From positions 30,873 to 43,254 of the forward strand of contig WVZH01000069.1 in the NCBI GenBank assembly GCA_011772595.1: a stretch of DNA of 12,382 nucleotides, given 5' to 3'. The stretch is from Anaerolineales bacterium (lineage in GTDB: Bacteria > Chloroflexota > Anaerolineae > Anaerolineales > E44-bin32). How positions within the stretch are numbered: the first letter of the stretch is position 1; each line of letters starts with the position of its first letter. Below the pieces are notes generated by a model, which did no database searches, was not told where the DNA came from, and saw only the letters and a program-made list of their open reading frames with translations. Both the position numbers and the translations under genes were made by a program. Of this stretch, positions 7,367 to 12,382 are shown in pieces.

Positions 7367-9718
7367 TTAATCGGCTGCGCCGGTCCCTGCACCCTCAACA
7401 GATACCATTGAGGTTGGGCGTTTACTTTGCCATACTGCCCAAACCAGAGCCGTCAATAACACTGCGACGATCGACCAACCCACGATCCCCAAAGATTGAT
7501 ACTGTACGACGATCGGCGCGATGATCACAGAGACCAGATTAACCACTTTGATCATTGGGTTAAGGGCCGGACCTGCGGTGTCCTTCATTGGATCGCCGAC
7601 TGTATCTCCGATGACACCTGCGATGTGACGATCCGATCCTTTGCCGAGGTTGCGGGACGGATCTGAGGTCTCATCTTCGATCGCCTTTTTGGCGTTATCC
7701 CAAGCGCCGCCTGCATTGTTCATAAACACAGCCAGCAGTTGACCTGAAAGGATGATCCCAGCGAGAAACCCACCCAGCGCCTCAACCTGCAACACCAAAC
7801 CTACAACGATGGGCGTGACCACTCCCAACAAGGCAAGCGAGATCAATTCCTTTTGTGCTGCGGTCGTCGCGATAGCAACTGGCTTCTGGTAATTCGGCTT
7901 GACCTTTCCTTCCAGAACTCCGAGTTTGAACTGTCGACGGACCTCTTCAACGATGAGTGATGAAGCTCTACTCACGGCGTTGATGGCGAAGGAAGAGAAC
8001 AACCAGGGCAATGCGCCACCGATCAACATCCCGACGAAAACTTGTGGAATATCAATTCGAATCCCAATCGCCTCAATTCGCTCTGCAACAGGAATACCAA
8101 TCGTAGCCTGCGCTCGGCTGACGTCCACCAAGAATGAACCGAAGAGCGAAACGGCGGCGATGACTGCGGAGCCGATGGCGACACCTTTTGTGATAGCCTT
8201 GGTCGTGTTACCCACAGCATCAAGGTCGGCCATGATCTGCTTGGCCTGGAGTGTTTCTTCGTCATAATTGTCTTGCCACGACATTTCACCGATCCCGTTG
8301 GCGTTATCCGCGATTGGGCCGTAGGAATCCATGGCAACGTTGTTCCCCGTGAGAGTCAACATGCCGATACCAGTCATCGCCACACCGTAGAGGATGTAGG
8401 TCACGCGTTCCGTTCCTTCGATGCCTGGGATCGTACCGAAGATGAGGATCGAGGCGAAGATCGTGAGGGCGATGACGATAATCGACCAGACACTGGACTC
8501 ATAACCGAGAGCAATACCTGAGAGAATGGTGGTCGCTGGACCGGTATTCGTCGCTTTCTTGATTTCTTGCACGGGCGGGCTGTGACTGCTGGTGAAATAC
8601 TCTGTCAGACGGTCGATCGAGATCGCAAGGAACACGCCGACAGATGTCGCCAGGAACGGTCGCCACCATCCGCCGGGAATGTCGCGCAAGTAGAAGAATC
8701 CCACCAAGCCGAATAGAACGATGGAGATCGCTGCGGAAGACAGGAATCCTCGGAAGATTGCCTTCATAGCATCTCCACTCTTCCCTGGTCCACCTCGAAC
8801 TGCATAGGTTCCGATGATGGAGGATAGAACGCCTATGCCACGTACCATGAGGGGGTAGATGATCCAATGTAGATCGCCGGTGATACTCCAGAGAGCCAGT
8901 GCCAGGATCAAAGCGGATACGATGGTGACCTCATACGATTCGAAGATGTCGGCCGCCATGCCGGCGCAGTCTCCAACGTTGTCCCCCACGAGATCTGCCA
9001 CACACGCCGGGTTGCGAGGATCGTCTTCAGGGATTCCGGCTTCCACCTTACCTACAAGATCTGCTCCAACGTCGGCGGCTTTTGTATAAATCCCTCCCCC
9101 CACACGCATGAACAGGGCAATCAGAGTGCCGCCAAAACCGAATCCCAGTAGGGCGTCCGGGGCAGCGATTCCGAATAAGATGAAGATGATCGTACCTCCA
9201 AAAAGGCCTAAACCATCGGTGAGCATGCCAGTTATCGTGCCAGCGCGATAGGCAATGCGAAGCGCATCGCCGAACGAATGCCTCGCTGCAGCGGCGACTC
9301 GGACATTGGCTTGGACAGCCATCCTCATGCCGATTTGCCCAACCGCAAGACTGAATCCGGCCCCCATGATAAACGCAACAGCTCGACCGAGCCCTACGCT
9401 GAAGCGAACGCTTTCCTCATCCATCCCTGCAAACCTCTCCAACGCCTCGGGCGTTGGAGGGACAATGTAGACAGAGAAAAAGAGTGCCAAAGTAAGCGCA
9501 GCGATCAAAGGCAATACGCTTTTCAATTGTGTTACTAAATAGGCATCCGCCCCTTTGCGTATGGCGTTCCATACTTCCCGCATACGAGGGGTTCCCTTGT
9601 CCTCGCGCAGAATCTGTACGCGCAAAAATGCCGCGTAGATTAATCCGAGAATCGCAACGCCCAATACACTCCAGATGGCGATCTGTTCGAACGCCCTCAG
9701 ACCTTCCATCGCAAACAT
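7367..9718 (-). CDS. hppA: Membrane-bound proton-translocating pyrophosphatase, K+-independent type
   Basis: A 783-residue integral membrane enzyme that hydrolyses PPi and pumps H+ out of the cytoplasm. About 16 hydrophobic segments are present. Family motifs (numbered from ATG 9718) are TKAADVGADLVGKVE at 212-226, DNVGDCAGMAADIFESYE at 246-263, GNNVAMDSYGPIADNANGI at 458-476, NNAGGAWDNAKK at 667-678 and GDTVGDPMKDTAGP at 704-717, which hold the Asp/Lys residues for Mg-PPi. The GNTTKAITKG segment (503-512) has Lys507 and Thr510. By established family rules these mark the K+-independent, H+-pumping class rather than the K+-dependent or Na+-pumping class. The start was chosen because GGAGGAGG lies 10 nt upstream; a longer frame from TTG 9787 begins in the promoter -35 box. 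GC is about 58-65% in sampled lines. The gene stands alone, divergent from rpoD. Confidence 0.95.
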   Translation of the reverse strand: MFAMEGLRAFEQIAIWSVLGVAILGLIYAAFLRVQILREDKGTPRMREVWNAIRKGADAYLVTQLKSVLPLIAALTLALFFSVYIVPPTPEALERFAGMDEESVRFSVGLGRAVAFIMGAGFSLAVGQIGMRMAVQANVRVAAAARHSFGDALRIAYRAGTITGMLTDGLGLFGGTIIFILFGIAAPDALLGFGFGGTLIALFMRVGGGIYTKAADVGADLVGKVEAGIPEDDPRNPACVADLVGDNVGDCAGMAADIFESYEVTIVSALILALALWSITGDLHWIIYPLMVRGIGVLSSIIGTYAVRGGPGKSGDAMKAIFRGFLSSAAISIVLFGLVGFFYLRDIPGGWWRPFLATSVGVFLAISIDRLTEYFTSSHSPPVQEIKKATNTGPATTILSGIALGYESSVWSIIVIALTIFASILIFGTIPGIEGTERVTYILYGVAMTGIGMLTLTGNNVAMDSYGPIADNANGIGEMSWQDNYDEETLQAKQIMADLDAVGNTTKAITKGVAIGSAVIAAVSLFGSFLVDVSRAQATIGIPVAERIEAIGIRIDIPQVFVGMLIGGALPWLFSSFAINAVSRASSLIVEEVRRQFKLGVLEGKVKPNYQKPVAIATTAAQKELISLALLGVVTPIVVGLVLQVEALGGFLAGIILSGQLLAVFMNNAGGAWDNAKKAIEDETSDPSRNLGKGSDRHIAGVIGDTVGDPMKDTAGPALNPMIKVVNLVSVIIAPIVVQYQSLGIVGWSIVAVLLTALVWAVWQSKRPTSMVSVEGAGTGAAD

Positions 9719-9728
9719 TGACCTTACG

Positions 9729-9736
9729 CCTCCTCC
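9729..9736 (-). promoter_or_regulatory. Strong Shine-Dalgarno of hppA
   Basis: GGAGGAGG on the minus strand ends 10 nt before ATG 9718-9716. It is the best ribosome site in the window and fixes the hppA start at 9718 instead of the longer in-frame TTG at 9787. Confidence 0.8.
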
Positions 9737-9758
9737 AAAGGTGGGTGCGGGAAGTTGG

Positions 9759-9787
9759 ATTGTAAATGTCGTTAAAGATGATGTCAA
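9759..9787 (-). promoter_or_regulatory. Consensus sigma-70-type promoter of hppA
   Basis: On the minus strand, TTGACA (9787-9782, perfect -35) is followed by a 17-nt spacer and TACAAT (9764-9759, 5 of 6 for -10). Transcription would start near 9752, giving a leader of about 34 nt with the GGAGGAGG site in it. Box sequences, spacing and position all agree, so this is the best supported promoter here. It reads as a housekeeping-sigma promoter, consistent with steady expression of the pyrophosphatase. Confidence 0.8.
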
Positions 9788-9885
9788 GCAGAGACAAATA
9801 TGGTAAATCTTGTCGATTTAGCCTTGAATCCGGTAGATCCTCAAGCATTAAGATGAGCGTAGGTATAGAGTTTAAAAAGTGCCTA

Positions 9886-9915
9886 TTGACTCGCCTATTA
9901 TATTTTATGTATAGT
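9886..9915 (+). promoter_or_regulatory. Sigma-70-type promoter pointing towards rpoD
   Basis: TTGACT (9886-9891, 5 of 6), an 18-nt AT-rich spacer and TATAGT (9910-9915, 5 of 6). A transcript would start near 9922, more than 600 nt before rpoD. It therefore makes either a very long rpoD leader or a separate non-coding RNA. The -35 box is about 99 bp from the divergent hppA -35 box; between them an inverted repeat CTTGA/TCAAG (9823-9827 and 9841-9845) could be an operator, though it is too short to be confident. Confidence 0.6.
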
Positions 9916-10018
9916 GTGCTCTGTAGCTTTTCTCAGATTTCATAGCATACAAGAGTATAAACATCCTTGCTGAGGCTGAGGGTGTAGTCTCGGAGTGATT
10001 ACTCTTGTCAGGAGGTCA

Positions 10019-10042
10019 ATGTCGGGAAGAGGTAAAGAATAA
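10019..10042 (+). CDS. Possible 7-codon leader peptide (MSGRGKE)
   Basis: ATG at 10019 follows AGGAGG (10010-10015) by 3 nt, short spacing but an ideal ribosome-site sequence, and runs seven codons to TAA. It sits just after the 9-bp stem 9949-9957/10000-10008 and just before the stem starting at 10047, inside the transcript predicted from the promoter at 9886-9915. The peptide resembles nothing I recognise and has no run of one amino acid, so classical attenuation is not indicated. It may be a chance ORF. Confidence 0.2.
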   Translation: MSGRGKE

Positions 10043-10469
10043 CACAGTGAATCTTGTACGTTTCGAAGTGGTGCGGGACAAATTCACGCTCTGGAAGGCT
10101 TAAAAGTCTGTTCGCAGGAGGAGACACCCCTTTTGGCGGAAATCAGATGCAACAAGGTTGACACTCGGGGGGTAAGTACCAGCAAACATAGTCGCACAAA
10201 CCTTAAGGGCTCTCCAGACAAGGGTATTCATCGAGATCTTGCCTTTCCTTAGTCTGCTGGCACGAGACCCAAAGGCTTGCCTGAACCGAGCTTGTAACGA
10301 AGCGTATTAAGTACAGATGTTGATTCCACATCGTTGAGGTCGGATAGTCATATCCGATCTATGGCATTCGTATCGTCGCTTGTGTTTTTCTGATCCTCCC
10401 AAATGTAGGTTAGGCAGTTCATGAATGGGATAGGATCGTTAGTCTTCAGTTAACGTTTGTGTTGTAAGC

Positions 10470-10499
10470 TTGATCGTGAGACTCATCGAAGTCTATGTT
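10470..10499 (+). promoter_or_regulatory. Candidate proximal promoter of rpoD
   Basis: TTGATC (10470-10475), an 18-nt spacer and TATGTT (10494-10499), each 4 of 6 to consensus, give a start near 10506 and a leader of about 40-50 nt. A 5-bp inverted repeat AGACT/AGTCT lies within the spacer. It is weaker than the promoter at 9886-9915, so the two could act together. Confidence 0.35.
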
Positions 10500-10543
10500 A
10501 CAGAATTAAGGGAATAGAAACAAAACTGTGAAATTTTCGCAGT

Positions 10544-11842
10544 ATGCTGAGAGAGAAGATGTCTGGAGAGCGTGAAATAGGGAGAAAAAACAAAAAACGG
10601 CAGCCGGCTAATTTCCAGTCCGAGATCGATGCGCGCCTTGATGCGAACGAAGAAGGGCTGTACTCAGAGGAAGAGCATCCCGGAATCGGACAACTCATCG
10701 AACTCGGGAAGGAACGCGGCTACGTGACCATTGACGATATCCTCGCGGTTTTCCCGGAGGTAGAGCGGGATATCGATCAACTCGAAGACGCTTATGCAGC
10801 GTTGATAAGCGCCGGCGTGAGCGTTCTTGACGACAAAATGAAGGGGGAAGGCGAAGCGGATCAGGATGCCGATGCCGCGAATCAAAATGGTTCACCCGAG
10901 GTGCTGGAGGATGAGAACTACCTTTCCGCTGTCGACACGGATGACACCGTAGGATTGTATTTGAAAGAGGTCGGACGCGTGCCACTTCTGACGGCGGACG
11001 AGGAGGTCTCCTTAGCGAAAAGGATCGAAAGGGGTCGAAGGGCGCGCGAGGAGTTAGCAAGCAATTCGGTTTCAATCAAGCGCCGTTCGGAGTTGCAGCT
11101 CTTGGTCGAAGACGGATGGGCCGCACGTGAGCACTTAATCACGGCGAATTCTCGCCTCGTGATCAGTGTCGCCAAGAAATATATGGGCAGAGGCGTCCCC
11201 TTCTTGGATCTGATTCAGGAAGGAAACATCGGTCTCATTCGAGCGGCGAAGAAATTCGATTACCGAAGAGGGCACAAGTTCTCGACCTATGCAACTTGGT
11301 GGATTCGGCAAGCGGTAACTCGTGCGATCGCCGATCAGGGGCGTACGATTCGTGTGCCGGTTCACATGGGAGATCAGATCAACAAGCTGCTAAGGATCTC
11401 GCATCAACTCACTCAAGATCTGGGAAGGGATCCAACCACAGAAGAACTCGCTATCGCTCTGGACGTGACTCCAAAGAAAGTCGAAAACATGATCCAGGTT
11501 GCGCGACGACCGCTCTCCCTCGAGACTCCGACGGATGAGGAAGAGGATTCAGTGTTGGGGGATTTCATCGAGGATGAGGATTCCCCTGCGCCGCCGGACG
11601 CCGTGACACAAAACCTGCTCAAAGAACATCTGCGGGATGTCCTCAACAACCTACCGCCAAGAGAGGTTCGAATCCTGCAATTACGCTACGGCCTCATGGA
11701 TGGTCGAAGCTACACTTTGGAGGAAGTAGGGCGCAAGATGGGCGTGACACGCGAACGCGTGCGCCAAATCGAGGCGCAGGCTTTGAGCCGGCTGAGACAT
11801 CCAGGTCATCGACGCAAGCTTGCAGATTACCTACGAGAGTAA
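10544..11842 (+). CDS. rpoD: Primary RNA polymerase sigma factor RpoD/SigA
   Basis: A 432-residue sigma-70 factor that directs RNA polymerase to housekeeping promoters. Region 1.1 is at about 45-97 ([20 protein letters not shown]), marking a primary rather than alternative sigma. An acidic linker (101-132) follows, then region 1.2 at 134-165 ([19 protein letters not shown]). Region 2 is at 196-266, with [13 protein letters not shown] at 222-234 and [17 protein letters not shown] at 246-262 for core binding and -10 recognition. Region 3 is at 268-345 and region 4 at 357-432, with the -35-binding helix-turn-helix around 391-416 ([20 protein letters not shown]). There is no large insert between regions 1.2 and 2. 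ATG 10544 has no clear ribosome site; ATG 10559 has GAGAGA just upstream and could be the true start, removing five residues. A paralogous group 2 sigma cannot be excluded, but region 1.1 argues against it. Confidence 0.95.
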   Translation: MLREKMSGEREIGRKNKKRQPANFQSEIDARLDANEEGLYSEEEHPGIGQLIELGKERGYVTIDDILAVFPEVERDIDQLEDAYAALISAGVSVLDDKMKGEGEADQDADAANQNGSPEVLEDENYLSAVDTDDTVGLYLKEVGRVPLLTADEEVSLAKRIERGRRAREELASNSVSIKRRSELQLLVEDGWAAREHLITANSRLVISVAKKYMGRGVPFLDLIQEGNIGLIRAAKKFDYRRGHKFSTYATWWIRQAVTRAIADQGRTIRVPVHMGDQINKLLRISHQLTQDLGRDPTTEELAIALDVTPKKVENMIQVARRPLSLETPTDEEEDSVLGDFIEDEDSPAPPDAVTQNLLKEHLRDVLNNLPPREVRILQLRYGLMDGRSYTLEEVGRKMGVTRERVRQIEAQALSRLRHPGHRRKLADYLRE

Positions 11843-11865
11843 ACCCAATCCGTTGCCGTCATTAT

Positions 11866-11902
11866 GCAGGTCACCTGTGTATCAGGTGGTCTGCTTTATT
11901 TT
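11866..11902 (+). terminator. Intrinsic terminator of rpoD
   Basis: GCAGGTCACCTG (11866-11877) pairs with CAGGTGGTCTGC (11883-11894) to make a 12-bp stem with two G-U pairs and a 5-nt loop, followed by TTTATTTT. It lies 24 bp past the rpoD stop. The 3' arm and T-tract overlap the last codons of the convergent gene. In the reverse direction there is no T-tract, so it should act only on rpoD transcripts. Confidence 0.88.
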
Positions 11903-12382
11903 AACCGTGCTGAGTTCCGCCAACCCGATTGCAGTCCACAAACTGATAAATGGGACGAGTGGAATGTAATAACGTTGGAATGGCAGGGGGATAGCGATCA
12001 ACATCGCGATGGCCTGTAAAAGCGTTGCGAGGCCTAGTAGCGTAAGCTTGCGTCGCTGCAAGTCATCGCTCGTTTTGATTATTCGTGAGACCCCAAGGAA
12101 AACCCCGAAGAATGCGAAGACCAGCATCATGCCTCCCCAAAGATTGCCTCTAAAAAGTCGATGCAATGGGACCGCTAGATAAACGCTCTCACTCGAAGCG
12201 GTTTGCGCCAGGTAGTTGCCCACCTCGGCGAATTGAGGAGGTGTGAGAAAGAGGTGACCCATCATGACTGCGATCTTCATTGGCAGCGTGTCCATTACCT
12301 GGTTAGGGAGGATCGCTCGCAGCGTATCCACTTGCCTGGCAAGAAGATCCTGACGCATTTCCCAAAGCTGCAAACTTGCCTG
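11882..12382 (-). CDS. Integral membrane protein, C-terminal part (cut by right edge), possibly GT39-like
   Basis: The frame is open to the right edge, so the start lies outside the window; the TTG at 12373 has in-frame codons (Q-A-S) before it and is unlikely to be the start. The visible 166 residues have an extracytoplasmic-looking stretch with PPQFAEVGNYLA, then hydrophobic segments (near LWGGMMLVFAFFGVFLGV, KLTLLGLATLLQAIAMLIAI and YYIPLVPFISLWTAIGLAEL). The ending FQRYYIPLVPFISLWTAIGL resembles the C-terminal helix of polyprenyl-dependent membrane glycosyltransferases, where an (R/Y)Y-x-P-L-x-P segment precedes the last helix. That identity is a guess, since the catalytic loops are not in view. 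The gene converges on rpoD with 39 bp between stop codons, and its stop lies within the rpoD terminator. Confidence 0.6.
   Translation of the reverse strand, partial: QASLQLWEMRQDLLARQVDTLRAILPNQVMDTLPMKIAVMMGHLFLTPPQFAEVGNYLAQTASSESVYLAVPLHRLFRGNLWGGMMLVFAFFGVFLGVSRIIKTSDDLQRRKLTLLGLATLLQAIAMLIAIPLPFQRYYIPLVPFISLWTAIGLAELSTVKIKQTT

Larger units (their letters stand above)
9922..10543 (+). other. Gene-free region upstream of rpoD: possible structured RNA or long leader
   Basis: No protein gene of normal size is seen. Possible RNA stems on the plus strand are: ACAAGAGTA/TACTCTTGT (9949-9957 with 10000-10008, 9 bp) enclosing ACATCC/GGGTGT (9961-9966 with 9980-9985); GTGAAT-C-TTGT with ACAAATTCAC (10047-10057 with 10078-10087, 10 bp, one bulge); AGGCT/AGTCT (10096-10100 with 10105-10109); AAGGTT/AACCTT around 10155-10205; CAGACAAGG with CCTTAGTCTG (10215-10223 with 10247-10256, one bulge); and a 9-bp hairpin at 10338-10346 with 10351-10359. 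I compared it from memory with tmRNA, RNase P RNA, SRP RNA and common riboswitches and saw no match. No clear terminator was found before rpoD; a T-run at 10385-10389 has no adjacent stem. Some of these stems will be chance. Confidence 0.35.

Noticed and set aside
9417..9848. 143-codon minus-strand frame overlapping the hppA start and promoter
   Set aside because: It is an out-of-frame shadow of hppA with Arg/Ser-rich composition and no recognisable motif.
10338..10389. 9-bp hairpin followed by a T-run as an intrinsic terminator
   Set aside because: The T-run starts about 25 nt after the stem ends, too far for a standard intrinsic terminator.
9922..10400. tmRNA, RNase P RNA, SRP RNA or a known riboswitch upstream of rpoD
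   Set aside because: Checked by eye for the conserved cores (such as GAGGAAAGTCC of RNase P RNA, the TTCGAC and CCA-end features of tmRNA, and riboswitch boxes) on both strands and found none; a covariance search is still needed.
1..12382. CRISPR arrays, tRNA genes, insertion sequences
   Set aside because: No regularly spaced repeats, no convincing tRNA T-arm or acceptor stem, and no transposase or terminal inverted repeats were seen.

Overview
The window reads as a bacterial chromosome segment. The most likely source is a member of the Chloroflexota (Anaerolineae-like). This is an inference from the compact primary sigma factor without a large insert between regions 1.2 and 2, the K+-independent H+-pyrophosphatase, and the multi-pass GT39-type glycosyltransferases. 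No rRNA or other taxonomic marker is present to settle it.

Layout, left to right. Positions 1-5332 hold a minus-strand surface-polysaccharide locus. In transcription order it is: a Wzx-type flippase, a PAPS-dependent sulfotransferase, a GT4 glycosyltransferase, a WecG/TagA/CpsF (GT26) glycosyltransferase, and the N-terminal part of a polyprenyl-phosphate sugar phosphotransferase cut by the left edge. The first four genes are tightly packed (14-bp overlap, 24-bp gap, ATGA overlap), as expected of one transcript. A 309-bp gap follows (5333-5641), then a minus-strand GT39-like membrane glycosyltransferase (5642-7306). Next comes hppA, a membrane H+-pyrophosphatase (7367-9718, minus), with its own consensus promoter and a hairpin terminator. 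An 800-bp gene-free stretch then separates hppA from the divergent rpoD (10544-11842, plus). rpoD ends in a strong intrinsic terminator that overlaps the 3' end of a convergent membrane protein cut by the right edge.

How the genes fit together: the phosphotransferase would load the first sugar-phosphate on the lipid carrier, GT26 and GT4 would extend it, the sulfotransferase would sulfate a sugar or another acceptor, and Wzx would flip the lipid-linked product across the membrane. No Wzy polymerase or chain-length regulator is visible. hppA (proton pumping from PPi) and rpoD (housekeeping transcription) are core functions unrelated to the polysaccharide genes.

The least explained parts are the gene-free stretch upstream of rpoD, which has a good promoter, several possible RNA stems and a 7-codon ORF, and the AT-rich flippase/sulfotransferase pair inside a GC-richer locus. 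I found no clear evidence for a wholly new system.
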